This document shows positions 10,451-19,117 of a DNA stretch of 64,000 nucleotides, in pieces. Numbering within the stretch: the first letter of the stretch is position 1; each line of letters begins with the position of its first letter. The translations under genes and the position numbers were made by a program. The notes beneath the pieces are model-generated. The model was not told where the DNA came from. It saw only the letters and a program-made list of their open reading frames with translations, and made no database searches. This stretch comes from Saprospiraceae bacterium (GTDB taxonomy: Bacteria > Bacteroidota > Bacteroidia > Chitinophagales > Saprospiraceae). Location of the stretch: contig JAHDEC010000007.1 in NCBI GenBank assembly GCA_020629035.1, positions 92,725-156,724 on the forward strand, written 5' to 3'.

Positions 10451-12258
10451 ACTACATTTTGTATTTCTATGTATTTCTTATAAATACCATTTTTATTAGA
10501 TAGTTCCTCGTGAGTCCCGTATTCTGCTACTAGTCCATCATCAAATACATAAATGATATCCGCATTTTTAATAGTACTTAGTCTGTGTGCAACAATAACC
10601 GCCGTACGATTGTGTGTAGCTTCTTCGAGCGCTTCATTAACTATCTTCTCCGATTTAGGGTCTAAAGCTGAGGTTGGTTCGTCTAGAAAAATAATACTTG
10701 GATTGTTTAATAAGGCCCTAGCAATTGATATTCGTTGCTTTTCTCCACCTGAAAGACGAGAACCTTGTTCGCCTACAACCGTATCGTATTTCTTATCCAA
10801 CTGATCAACAAAATGATCCGCATAAGCACTTGCTGAGGCAGAAGACAAATCTTGTTCGCTAAAACCTTCTCGTCCAAATAAGATGTTTTCTTTTAAGCTT
10901 GCATGATATAAAAAAGCATCTTGAGTTACATATGCCAGTTGTTCTCTCCAAGCTTGTGCATTAATCTTTTGCAGCGATTTTCCATCAACTAAAATTTCAC
11001 CTTTGTACTCATCATAAAATTTGAGTAGAATCTTCATCAATGTTGATTTTCCAGATCCAGACGCGCCCACAAAAGCAACCTTTTTGCCTTTTGGTATACT
11101 AATATTTATATTACTGAGTACTTCTTCCCCATCGTTATATTTAAAACTCAAATTACGTACCTCAATCAAAGATTCGAATTCGATAGTTTCGTTTTCCTTG
11201 CTAAGTATAGATAAATCAGAAGGTTTATCCATAACATGATCGATTCGTTCGAGAGCTCCTAAACCCTTCTGTATACTATAATAGGCATTTGAAAAAGACT
11301 TAGTAGGTGCTATCACTTGATAGAAAGCAAAGATAAATGAGAAGAAAACGGCTGAAGTCATTGCTCCTTCAAACACTAAAAATGCTCCATAATAAAGCAA
11401 AGTAGCCACCACGCAAATACCTAAAAATTCGGATAAAGGTGAAGACAAGTCTTTACGCCGTATGAGCGCATTAATCTTTGTTTTAAATGATTGGTTAATG
11501 GTATTAAACCGATTTTGCCAATAATCATAGGCATTGTATGATTTGATTACTTGCATACCCGTTATAGATTCTTCAAGTACAGCATTTAGCGCTCCAAGAT
11601 CATTCTGAACGGCCTTAGAATCCTTTTTGAGTGTTCTACTTATGGTGCCTATAATAGCACCCGTAAAGATGATTAATACAAAGACAAACAATGTCAAGTT
11701 TACATTGATGTAGAGCATATAGCTTATACAACCAACCACCATAAGCGGAGATTGAAAAGTAACCACTAAGAATTGCAAAATGCTCGTCTCTACCTCTTGC
11801 ACATCCGAACTCATACGAGTTAATAGATCTCCTTTGCGCTCATCTTGAAAATAATCGATGGGTAAGCTCAAATACTTATCAAAAAGTTTAGACCGAATAT
11901 CTGCAACCACACCATTTCTTATTCCTGCCAAGCAGTATAAAGCCAAATATCTAAATAGGTTTTTCAAGAAAAATACTCCGGCAATAAACAAGCATAAATA
12001 CAACAAGGTCTTTTGCTTAGAATGCACCAGGACCAAACTGGAAAATTTATGCTTGACTGTCTCAATGAAGCTTGCATCATGAGCGGGTTGCTCCACAACA
12101 CTTAAATCTCCGCCAAAAAGAATTTCGAAGAAGGGAATTAAAAGAGGAATGCTTATCAGCGCAAAAATGGACTCAAGTATTAAAAAGAAAATACTGAGAT
12201 ACACAACCTGCTGATAAGGTTTGATTTTGGATAATAAAGTCCAAAAAGAAGCTTTCAT
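10447..12258 (-). CDS. MsbA-like ABC exporter, fused permease and ATPase
   Basis: This is a 603-residue half-transporter of the lipid/multidrug exporter type. The N-terminal ~310 residues hold about six membrane helices and the coupling segment DYFQDERKGDLLTRMSSDV. The ATPase domain (~350-600) shows Walker A GASGSGKST (~397-405), the signature LSGGEKQR (~501-508), Walker B IIFLDEPTSALD (~520-531) and the switch histidine in VAHRLST. Length and order fit MsbA/LmrA-type homodimers of the inner membrane. It sits 18 bases downstream of accC, in the fatty-acid block, which would suit a lipid flippase role. That substrate is inferred from context, not shown by the sequence. Confidence 0.93.
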   Translation of the reverse strand: MKASFWTLLSKIKPYQQVVYLSIFFLILESIFALISIPLLIPFFEILFGGDLSVVEQPAHDASFIETVKHKFSSLVLVHSKQKTLLYLCLFIAGVFFLKNLFRYLALYCLAGIRNGVVADIRSKLFDKYLSLPIDYFQDERKGDLLTRMSSDVQEVETSILQFLVVTFQSPLMVVGCISYMLYINVNLTLFVFVLIIFTGAIIGTISRTLKKDSKAVQNDLGALNAVLEESITGMQVIKSYNAYDYWQNRFNTINQSFKTKINALIRRKDLSSPLSEFLGICVVATLLYYGAFLVFEGAMTSAVFFSFIFAFYQVIAPTKSFSNAYYSIQKGLGALERIDHVMDKPSDLSILSKENETIEFESLIEVRNLSFKYNDGEEVLSNINISIPKGKKVAFVGASGSGKSTLMKILLKFYDEYKGEILVDGKSLQKINAQAWREQLAYVTQDAFLYHASLKENILFGREGFSEQDLSSASASAYADHFVDQLDKKYDTVVGEQGSRLSGGEKQRISIARALLNNPSIIFLDEPTSALDPKSEKIVNEALEEATHNRTAVIVAHRLSTIKNADIIYVFDDGLVAEYGTHEELSNKNGIYKKYIEIQNVV

Positions 12259-12276
12259 ATTTATATTAACGGATAT

Positions 12277-13629
12277 TTAGGCCTCTTCTTCTTCTTCTAG
12301 CACAAAATCATTTAAAAAACCTGTATGAAAATTACCTGACAAAAACTTCTCATCTCTCATCAGTTGTTTATGAAACGGTATGGTGGTCTTAATGCCCTCA
12401 ATAATAAACTCCTCTAAAGCTCGCTTCATTTTCTTAATACACTCTTCCCTAGTTTGTGCTCTACAAATTAATTTTGCAATCATAGAGTCATAGAAAGGTG
12501 GTACCGAATAACCCGCATAAACATGGGTATCTACACGAACTCCGTGACCTTTTGCTGAATGAAATGAGCTGATATATCCCGGACTTGGTCTAAAGTCCTT
12601 ATAGACATCTTCAGCATTTATTCTACATTCTATAGCGTGCATAACTGGAGTATAATTACCTCCTTCTATAGCAATCCCTGCGGCTACTTTGATTTGTTCT
12701 TTTATTAAATCATGGTCAATAACCTCCTCAGTTACTGTATGCTCTACTTGAATTCTTGTATTCATTTCCATAAAGTAGAACTTCCTAAACTTATCCACTA
12801 GGAATTCTACTGTACCAACACCTTCATAATTAATAGCCTCACCAGCTTTTATCGCTGCCTCACCCATTTCTTTTCTCAACTTTTTTGTCATAAAAGGAGA
12901 AGGTGACTCTTCCACTAGTTTCTGGTGTCTTCTTTGAATCGAACAATCTCTTTCTGAAAGATGGATAACTTTCCCTTGTTGATCACCGATGATTTGAATT
13001 TCGATATGTCTTGGTTCTTCAATGAACTTTTCGACATAAACACCATCATTAGTAAAGGAAGCTTTTGCTTCTTTTTTTGCTAACTCACATTGCTCGACAA
13101 ATTCTTCCGCCTTCCAAACGATTCTCATACCTTTCCCACCACCACCAGCAGTTGCTTTAATGATGACTGGAAAACCTATTTCCTCGGCTAATTTAACTCC
13201 TTGTTCAGGATTTGTTATCAGACCTTCTGAACCAGGAACCACAGGCACACCTGCTTTTATCATGGTATCTTTAGCGGTAATTTTATCACCCATCTTACGA
13301 ATCATTTCCGCAGAAGGACCAATAAATTTTACCCCATATTCAGTACAAACTTCGGCAAAATCTGCATTCTCAGCTAAAAACCCATAACCTGGATGCACTG
13401 CATCAGCGTTGGTGATTTCCACCGCAGCCATGATCTTAGGTATACTTAAATAAGACTCAGCAGAACTCGGTGGACCGATACATACTGCCTCATCTGCAAA
13501 ACGCACATGTAAACTATCCTTATCTGCTGTCGAGTAAACGGCAACAGTGCTTATGCCCATTTCGCGGCAAGTTCTAATAATTCGCAAGGCAATCTCACCT
13601 CTATTAGCTATCAATATTTTTGAAAACAT
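12277..13629 (-). CDS. accC: Acetyl-CoA carboxylase, biotin carboxylase subunit
   Basis: The enzyme carries out ATP-dependent carboxylation of biotin on AccB, the first half-reaction making malonyl-CoA. The protein begins [20 protein letters not shown], the canonical AccC start. An upstream in-frame ATG at 13647 would add six residues (MLLIPT), and I prefer 13629 because family members start at MF-K-LIANRGE. The ATP-grasp glycine loop [14 protein letters not shown], the [16 protein letters not shown] segment and the catalytic [14 protein letters not shown] region are all intact. At ~450 residues it has the family length. It lies directly behind accB, and an acidic Glu-rich tail (LEEEEEA) ends it. 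Confidence 0.97.
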   Translation of the reverse strand: MFSKILIANRGEIALRIIRTCREMGISTVAVYSTADKDSLHVRFADEAVCIGPPSSAESYLSIPKIMAAVEITNADAVHPGYGFLAENADFAEVCTEYGVKFIGPSAEMIRKMGDKITAKDTMIKAGVPVVPGSEGLITNPEQGVKLAEEIGFPVIIKATAGGGGKGMRIVWKAEEFVEQCELAKKEAKASFTNDGVYVEKFIEEPRHIEIQIIGDQQGKVIHLSERDCSIQRRHQKLVEESPSPFMTKKLRKEMGEAAIKAGEAINYEGVGTVEFLVDKFRKFYFMEMNTRIQVEHTVTEEVIDHDLIKEQIKVAAGIAIEGGNYTPVMHAIECRINAEDVYKDFRPSPGYISSFHSAKGHGVRVDTHVYAGYSVPPFYDSMIAKLICRAQTREECIKKMKRALEEFIIEGIKTTIPFHKQLMRDEKFLSGNFHTGFLNDFVLEEEEEA

Positions 13630-13651
13630 AGTTGGGATTAAAAGCAATGAA

Positions 13652-14152
13652 TTAAGCAGGTTCCACTAGATAGAGGACTTGGTCGTACTCGACTGGAGAA
13701 GCATCTTCTACCATTACTTGCACAATTTTACCTCCAATTTCACTTTCTATTTCGTTGAATAATTTCATGGCTTCCACAATACAAACAACGGATCCAACTT
13801 CAATGCTATCCCCTACTTTTACATAAGGTGGTTTATCTGGAGAAGAAGAACGATAAAAAGTTCCTACAATCGGCGATCTAACCTCTAAAAGTTTAGATGT
13901 ATCGGCTGCTTTACTTGCTGGTTTTTCGCTAACTGCTGCTGGCTTTTCTGCCGCGGCAGGAGCTGGAGCCTGAGGAGCAACAGCTGGTGCACTTGCCATA
14001 ACAGTTTGTACAGCTGGTGCAGCAAGGACTTGCTTGTTCATAAAGTGTTTTGTCCTCAAGGTTAATTCATAATTGTCATCCTTAAGTTTTAATTCTGCCA
14101 ATTCACTTTTATTAACCAATTTGATTAATTCTTGTAATTCCTTGAATGTCAT
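13652..14152 (-). CDS. accB: Acetyl-CoA carboxylase, biotin carboxyl carrier protein
   Basis: This is the 166-residue biotin carrier. An N-terminal helical part ([21 protein letters not shown]) is followed by an Ala/Pro-rich flexible linker (~45-85). The C-terminal biotinyl domain carries the biotinylation motif [10 protein letters not shown], with the acceptor lysine in AMK. It cycles between the AccC active site and the carboxyltransferase (accA/accD, not in this window). It is three bases after efp and directly before accC, so tight translational coupling is likely. Confidence 0.97.
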   Translation of the reverse strand: MTFKELQELIKLVNKSELAELKLKDDNYELTLRTKHFMNKQVLAAPAVQTVMASAPAVAPQAPAPAAAEKPAAVSEKPASKAADTSKLLEVRSPIVGTFYRSSSPDKPPYVKVGDSIEVGSVVCIVEAMKLFNEIESEIGGKIVQVMVEDASPVEYDQVLYLVEPA

Positions 14153-14155
14153 ACT

Positions 14156-14722
14156 TTATATTTTTACGCGTTCCATATAATTACCAGTAGCTGTTTCTAC
14201 TTTAATGGTATCTCCTTCATTTACAAATAGTGGCACTTTAACCGTACCTCCTGATTCCACAGTAGCAGGCTTAGTAGCATTATTTGCTGTATTTCCCTTC
14301 TCTCCTGGCTCTGTATAGGTGATTTTCAACTTTACATACTGAGGTAAATCTACGGTTAATGGTAAATTCTTATCGGCATGAAAAAGTACCTCGATGTTTT
14401 CGCCTTCTTTTAAAAACTGTGAGTTATCAATTAAGCTTTCTTGCAAATTGATCTGATCGTAGGTTTCGTTATCCATAAAATTGAACCCAGAGTCGTCTTT
14501 GTATAAAAATTGGAATTTTTTTCTTTCCACTCTAACTACATCAATCTTATGACCTGCTGGAAAGGTATTATCAACTACTTTTCCTGTAGTTAAACTCTTT
14601 AATTTAGTTCTAACAAACGCAGGACCTTTTCCCGGTTTTACATGTAAAAATTCAACAACTTTAAATACATCGTTGCTGTAGTTCATACATAAGCCATTTT
14701 TAATGTCAGAAGTACTTGCCAT
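14156..14722 (-). CDS. efp: Elongation factor P
   Basis: EF-P binds ribosomes stalled on polyproline stretches and promotes peptide-bond formation. The 188-residue protein has the KOW-like first domain with the loop HVKPGKGPAFVRTKL; the lysine in PGKG is the residue modified in other bacteria. The OB domains follow, ending GGTVKVPLFVNEGDTIKVET. It is placed between fabH and accB, an arrangement also seen in other bacteria. No modification enzyme (epmA or earP type) is visible in the window. Confidence 0.96.
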   Translation of the reverse strand: MASTSDIKNGLCMNYSNDVFKVVEFLHVKPGKGPAFVRTKLKSLTTGKVVDNTFPAGHKIDVVRVERKKFQFLYKDDSGFNFMDNETYDQINLQESLIDNSQFLKEGENIEVLFHADKNLPLTVDLPQYVKLKITYTEPGEKGNTANNATKPATVESGGTVKVPLFVNEGDTIKVETATGNYMERVKI

Positions 14723-14770
14723 TTATTTAATTTTTAATGTCCGCAAATATAGCCAAATAGGTCATCTTAT

Positions 14771-15766
14771 CTAAGCATTTCCGTCATATGCCCATTTCAA
14801 ATAAATAGAACCCCAAGTAAACCCGCCACCAAATGCCGTAATTATTAAATTGTCACCTTTTCTCAGCTGACTTTCGTAGTCTGCTAAGCACAAAGGTATC
14901 GTCGCTGATGTGGTATTTCCATAGTTCTCAATAACCATCATTACTCGCTCATGTGGAAAATCTAACTGATCAGCTACCGCGTTAATAATCCGTTTATTAG
15001 CTTGGTGAGGGACCACCCATGTAATATCTTCTTTGCTTAAATTATTTCGCTCCATCACTTCCTTCATTGTCGAAGACATACCTGTTACGGCTTTTTTAAA
15101 TACTGGTCTTCCATCTTGAAAAAGATACTTATCGGCAGAATCAACATTTTCACGAGTTACTTCATTTAATGAACCACCTAATTTTAAATGTAGGTATTGA
15201 AGTCCTGTTCCATCGCCCTTAAGTACTTGGTCATGAACACCGTAACCTTCTTCATCGGCCTCTAATAATACCGCTGCAGCACCATCACCAAAAATGATAC
15301 AGGTTGCTCTATTTGTGTAATCCACAATGGATGACATAGTATCAGCTCCAATTACCACTATTTTCTTATACATCCCAGATTGGATAAAACTAGATGCAGT
15401 TGCAAGTGAATATAAAAACCCACTACATGCTGCATTGATATCATAACCAAATGCATTGCTTGCTCCTACATTGGCAGCCACTTGATTAGAAGTATCTGGA
15501 AATCGCATGTCCGCAGTTACCGTGCCTGTGATGATTAAATCTATTTCTTTAGGATCTAAATTCGTTTTTTCAATCAACTTTAGTGTTGCTTGAGTGGCCA
15601 TAAAGGTTGTGGCCTTATCCTTGTCTTTTAATATATGTCTTTGCTTGATTCCTGTTCTTGATGTGATCCATTCGTCATTAGTATCCACCATTTTTTCAAG
15701 ATCCTGATTCGTCAGTATTCCATCTGGTAAATACTTACCTACACCAGTAATTGCAGCTCTTCTCAT
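14771..15766 (-). CDS. fabH: 3-oxoacyl-ACP synthase III (FabH)
   Basis: FabH condenses acetyl-CoA (or a branched acyl-CoA) with malonyl-ACP to start fatty-acid synthesis. The 331-residue protein shows the thiolase fold with the active cysteine in DINAACSGFLYSL, the histidine in VVPHQANKRI and the asparagine in ENYGNTTSATIPLCL, giving a complete Cys-His-Asn triad. The end GGGFTWGSIYLKW is typical. It heads the fabH-efp-accB-accC block, which would supply its malonyl substrate. plsX and rpmF, often found just upstream, are absent; a divergent gene begins there instead. Confidence 0.97.
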   Translation of the reverse strand: MRRAAITGVGKYLPDGILTNQDLEKMVDTNDEWITSRTGIKQRHILKDKDKATTFMATQATLKLIEKTNLDPKEIDLIITGTVTADMRFPDTSNQVAANVGASNAFGYDINAACSGFLYSLATASSFIQSGMYKKIVVIGADTMSSIVDYTNRATCIIFGDGAAAVLLEADEEGYGVHDQVLKGDGTGLQYLHLKLGGSLNEVTRENVDSADKYLFQDGRPVFKKAVTGMSSTMKEVMERNNLSKEDITWVVPHQANKRIINAVADQLDFPHERVMMVIENYGNTTSATIPLCLADYESQLRKGDNLIITAFGGGFTWGSIYLKWAYDGNA

Positions 15767-15873
15767 TTTTCTTCTTTTTAAACCGGCGCCAAGTTACTAA
15801 AGCTTTTTCAGTATACTATGTGCTTTGCCCACTTTTGAGTGAGACTCTTCACAAGTAATTAAGACTATTTAAC

Positions 15874-15901
15874 AACATATTAAATATTCAAATAATATGT
15901 T
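15874..15901. repeat. Perfect inverted repeat at the edge of a sigma-54-like promoter
   Basis: AACATATTA (15874-15882) and TAATATGTT (15893-15901) are 9-bp perfect inverted arms with a 10-base spacer. The right arm ends exactly where the -24 box starts. This is plausibly an operator for the gene at 15969, or a structural element in the divergent fabH/thioredoxin gap. Confidence 0.5.
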
Positions 15902-15916
15902 GGCACACTTCTTGCA
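15901..15916 (+). promoter_or_regulatory. Sigma-54 (RpoN)-type -24/-12 promoter
   Basis: TTGGCAC-N5-TTGCA (from the T at 15900 to 15916) fits the RpoN consensus TGGCAC-N5-TTGCW. The spacing from GG (15902) to GC (15914) is exactly 12. Transcription would begin near 15927. That leaves the ATG at 15930 with almost no leader and favours the ATG at 15969 as the start. RpoN and its activator are not in the window. Confidence 0.6.
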
Positions 15917-15968
15917 ACCAAGTAAATAAATGCAAATCAAATTGATACGCATATCTAAAATTTATAAT

Positions 15969-16760
15969 ATGAATGCCATCCAATCGACATTAATATCAAG
16001 AATAATTCTCTTGATTGTAATAAGCACTTCAAGTATCTTATTACACGCAAATAATGAAACAGAAGAAATTGTTTCTTTTTACCAAGGTAGCTTCGAAGCA
16101 GCTAAGACAAAAGCTTTAGGTGAGAGTAAATACTTATTTGTTGATTTCTACGCCAACTGGTGTACTCCATGTAAATGGATGGACGAAACAACTTTTAAGA
16201 ATAAAGAAATCATCGATCTTTTAGCTGACGATTTTGTCTCTTATAAAGTAGACATAGATGATGAAGCTGGTTATAAATTGAAAAACCAATTTGAAATCAA
16301 GATGCTTCCAACCATCTTAATCTTTAACCAGCAAGGAAAGTTAGTTGACCGTATCGAAGAGACCCTAGATGTCAAGAAACTAAAATCATTAATAGAGTTC
16401 CATTTACACAATGATGTGGAAGTTATTAATGTTTCTCCAAACGTGAGCCCTAAGGATGCAAGCTATAATAACGAACAAAAAGAGCTTGACAATTTGTATA
16501 AAGAATACAAAGAAAAGTTATCGATGGAATCTAGAACATTTAATGCTCAGATTGGTAAATACGATAATTACAAAGAAGCTTTTGATCAAGTTAAAATTGC
16601 TAAAGAAGAATTTTTAGAACAAGTAATTGTGCTAACAGAATATAACGATGGTAAAACCTACTATAAAGTTTTACTTGGAGAATTTCAAACAATAGAAGAA
16701 GCAGACGGTTTCTGTGAAATTCTCAGAACAAAACATAAATACGATGCTATAGTATACTAA
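15969..16760 (+). CDS. Exported thioredoxin-fold protein with SPOR-like tail
   Basis: From the ATG at 15969 the protein begins with a signal peptide (IILLIVISTSSILLHA); the ATG at 15930 would add 13 charged residues ahead of it. Residues ~20-135 form a thioredoxin fold with the redox motif WCTPCKW preceded by FVDFYANWC, and the cis-proline segment KMLPTILIF. A charged linker leads to a C-terminal ~35-residue segment (YYKVLLGEFQTIEEADGFCE) that resembles a SPOR domain strand-helix, a fold that binds denuded peptidoglycan. The likely role is periplasmic disulfide handling, perhaps localised to the wall. It is preceded by a sigma-54-type promoter. The SPOR assignment is tentative. Confidence 0.85.
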   Translation: MNAIQSTLISRIILLIVISTSSILLHANNETEEIVSFYQGSFEAAKTKALGESKYLFVDFYANWCTPCKWMDETTFKNKEIIDLLADDFVSYKVDIDDEAGYKLKNQFEIKMLPTILIFNQQGKLVDRIEETLDVKKLKSLIEFHLHNDVEVINVSPNVSPKDASYNNEQKELDNLYKEYKEKLSMESRTFNAQIGKYDNYKEAFDQVKIAKEEFLEQVIVLTEYNDGKTYYKVLLGEFQTIEEADGFCEILRTKHKYDAIVY

Positions 16761-16787
16761 ATGATCGATTGATAATCTATTATTAAT

Positions 16788-16830
16788 CATAGGTTCCATC
16801 CCAAAGACACTTTTGATTAAAAAATAATAG
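16788..16830 (+). repeat. Degenerate copy of the hutI start region
   Basis: This 43-base stretch matches 16886-16926 (the hutI start) with about six differences, including one extra A and AGG in place of the start ATG. It lies ~98 bases upstream in the same orientation. It looks like a decayed tandem duplication of the gene's 5' end. Confidence 0.55.
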
Positions 16831-16888
16831 CCTTCATTCAACGCCTTAGTCTACTAATTAATTAACTAATAAAATATGTTTTAGTCAT

Positions 16889-18142
16889 ATGTCCCATCCC
16901 AAGACGCTTTTGATTAAAAATATTAGAATTCTTTATGGCATAGATCATCGACCTTACCCTTTTAAACGGGGTAAGGCGATGTCTTTTTTAGACCATATCC
17001 AAAACGCTTTTCTATTTGTTGACAATGGAACTATAGTAGATTTTGGACCTCAGGATTCTTGCAGCTATGAAACAGCTGACCAAGTGATTGATGCCACTGG
17101 AAAATTTGTACTCCCCTCTTGGGTTGACTCTCATACCCACATTGTCTTTGCTAAGTCACGTGAAGGAGAGTTTGTCGATCGAATAAAAGGACGATCTTAT
17201 GAAGAAATTGCAGCAAGTGGCGGAGGTATTCTTAATTCGGCAAAAAAACTACAAGAAACTAGCTTCGAAGAACTCTATCGAGATGCAGAAAAAAGACTTA
17301 AGGAAGTAATTTCCTTTGGCACTGGAGCTATAGAGATTAAGAGTGGTTACGGTTTATCTTTTGATGCAGAAATCAAGATGTTAGAAGTTATCAAAACATT
17401 GAAAAATAAACATCCAGAAATCCCTATTAAGTCGACTTTTCTCGGAGCTCACGCAATTCCCAGCATTTATAAAAACAATCGAAAAGCATACATAGACATT
17501 ATATTAAACGAGATGCTACCCTATGTTGCAGAACATCAGTTAGCCGAATATTGCGACGTATTTTGCGACAAAGGTTTTTATACTGTTGAAGAGACTGATT
17601 TAATACTTAAAAAAGCAGCTACCTATGGATTAAAAGCAAAGATTCATGCAAATGAATTGGCAATTTCTGGAGGTGTACAGGTGGGTATCGCCAATAATGC
17701 TATATCAGTAGATCATTTAGAAGAAACGAGTCAAGTAGAAATCGACGCATTGAAAAATAGTTCAACTATTCCTACCCTACTTCCAGGAACCTCATTTTTT
17801 CTAAACATTCCATTTGCACCTGCAAGAAAAATGATTGACGATGGTTTAGGTGTTTGTTTAGCCACAGATTATAATCCGGGTTCTACGCCTTCTGGAAACA
17901 TGCCATTTTTGTTATCCTTAGCTTGTATAAAGATGAAGTTATTGCCTGAAGAAGCAATAAATGCAGTAACTATAAATGCCGCCCATGCATTAGAATTAGC
18001 AGATCTTTATGGGTCAATCGACATTGGCAAAAAAGCACAATTACTCATTACAAAACCGATGGAGAGTCTTGCTTATATCCCCTATGCTTATGGATCTGAT
18101 CTAATTGATACAGTAATTTTAGATGGTAAAATTCAGTCTTAA
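16889..18142 (+). CDS. hutI: Imidazolonepropionase
   Basis: HutI hydrolyses 4-imidazolone-5-propionate to N-formimino-glutamate in histidine degradation. The 417-residue amidohydrolase shows the metal-binding VDSHTHIVFAKSRE segment, GAIEIKSGYGLS, FLGAHAIP, KIHANELA, the metal-site VDHLEE and the late ATDYNPGSTPS motif. All are family-typical, and the length is usual (405-420). No other hut gene is adjacent, so it is not in a hut operon here. It ends four bases inside the convergent MauE-like gene. Confidence 0.95.
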   Translation: MSHPKTLLIKNIRILYGIDHRPYPFKRGKAMSFLDHIQNAFLFVDNGTIVDFGPQDSCSYETADQVIDATGKFVLPSWVDSHTHIVFAKSREGEFVDRIKGRSYEEIAASGGGILNSAKKLQETSFEELYRDAEKRLKEVISFGTGAIEIKSGYGLSFDAEIKMLEVIKTLKNKHPEIPIKSTFLGAHAIPSIYKNNRKAYIDIILNEMLPYVAEHQLAEYCDVFCDKGFYTVEETDLILKKAATYGLKAKIHANELAISGGVQVGIANNAISVDHLEETSQVEIDALKNSSTIPTLLPGTSFFLNIPFAPARKMIDDGLGVCLATDYNPGSTPSGNMPFLLSLACIKMKLLPEEAINAVTINAAHALELADLYGSIDIGKKAQLLITKPMESLAYIPYAYGSDLIDTVILDGKIQS

Positions 18143-18876
18143 GCAAGCTGAAAATACAACATTGTACTCGCCATTATAATCATTAGGCTATTTTCAATTA
18201 GGGTGACTTTGGACATGGGCAATTTAAAAATGGAGCCTATGCATGCACATTGTATTTTTTGTTTGTTCAATATTGTTTTATAGACACCAATACTGGTCAG
18301 CCCTAAAATAAGGATGGTGACTAAGTTAGCGTATAATAAACCAAAGCCAATAAAATAGATCACACCTAAGGTTGATTCTATAAGTGGATAAATCCAAGCA
18401 TAACTCTTCCACCGGATAGCAATAGGATCATACATACTAAAGCTCATAGCAAAACCCTCGATATCCAACCATTTATAAAGACTAAATAAAAGAAAAAAGC
18501 TAGCCATAAAAAAACGCATCCAGGCCTGAACAGATGGTGATTCTATCTGAGAAACAACCAGTAGACTAAGCACTAGTACGAATAAAAAACTGAGCAATAA
18601 TGGCCAATAGATGCTTAATTTACTCAGCTTAGTGTCTAAATTCAAATTTTCTGAATGATTATCTAGAATGGAGTATTTTTTATTATCAATGTAGACATTC
18701 AATGCTTGTGCATTCAATACCTTATCCGCATCTATGATTAATTCTCCCCTTTCTTTGTCAACAGCAACATTCAAAATATTTGAATGTGCTAATAATTTTT
18801 CGTTGATAAACTTGCTGCAGTTGCCGCAAGTTAGCCCTTCTATATTAAAGCTTTGTCTTATATTTTTTTTGAGCAT
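18139..18876 (-). CDS. HMA domain fused to MauE/DoxX-like membrane protein
   Basis: The first ~70 residues are a heavy-metal-associated domain with the metal-binding GLTCGNC motif and the usual beta-alpha-beta pattern. The remaining ~165 residues hold four to five membrane helices. They include YKWLDIEGFAMSFSMYDP and a Cys pair in QCACIGSIFKLPMSKVTLIEN, which resembles the MauE family of thiol/electron-handling membrane proteins. The combination suggests transfer of metal ions or reducing equivalents across the inner membrane, which is inference. It overlaps the end of hutI tail to tail by four bases. Confidence 0.8.
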   Translation of the reverse strand: MLKKNIRQSFNIEGLTCGNCSKFINEKLLAHSNILNVAVDKERGELIIDADKVLNAQALNVYIDNKKYSILDNHSENLNLDTKLSKLSIYWPLLLSFLFVLVLSLLVVSQIESPSVQAWMRFFMASFFLLFSLYKWLDIEGFAMSFSMYDPIAIRWKSYAWIYPLIESTLGVIYFIGFGLLYANLVTILILGLTSIGVYKTILNKQKIQCACIGSIFKLPMSKVTLIENSLMIIMASTMLYFQLA

Positions 18877-19028
18877 CTCTTATGTTTTTAATCAGCAACC
18901 ATTTTAATTGGCTAAACGCAACGTTTACAATATCTAGCTGCTATTAGTAATAGTTTACTGAAACTTTATTTTGTGTCCTGTTTTAAACAAAAAAAAGAGT
19001 CAATAGATTAAAATTTTTAAATGTTTTT

Positions 19029-19054
19029 TAACGTTTAGCTTTAATTGAACGTTA
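19029..19054. repeat. Inverted repeat upstream of the SprB-type cargo gene
   Basis: TAACGTT (19029-19035) and AACGTTA (19048-19054) are perfect 7-bp inverted arms separated by 12 bases. They sit just upstream of the -7 box at 19079, so they are placed as an activator or repressor site would be. Confidence 0.4.
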
Positions 19055-19078
19055 CATTAGTAACTGATATATTAACAG

Positions 19079-19086
19079 TATATTTG
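19079..19086 (+). promoter_or_regulatory. Bacteroidota -7 promoter box
   Basis: TATATTTG fits the Bacteroidota -7 consensus TAnnTTTG and lies 31 bases before the ATG at 19118. No convincing TTTG (-33) box stands at the expected distance, so the match is partial. Confidence 0.4.
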
Positions 19087-19117
19087 TATCCGAAATTAAC
19101 AGTCCGAAATTCACAGC

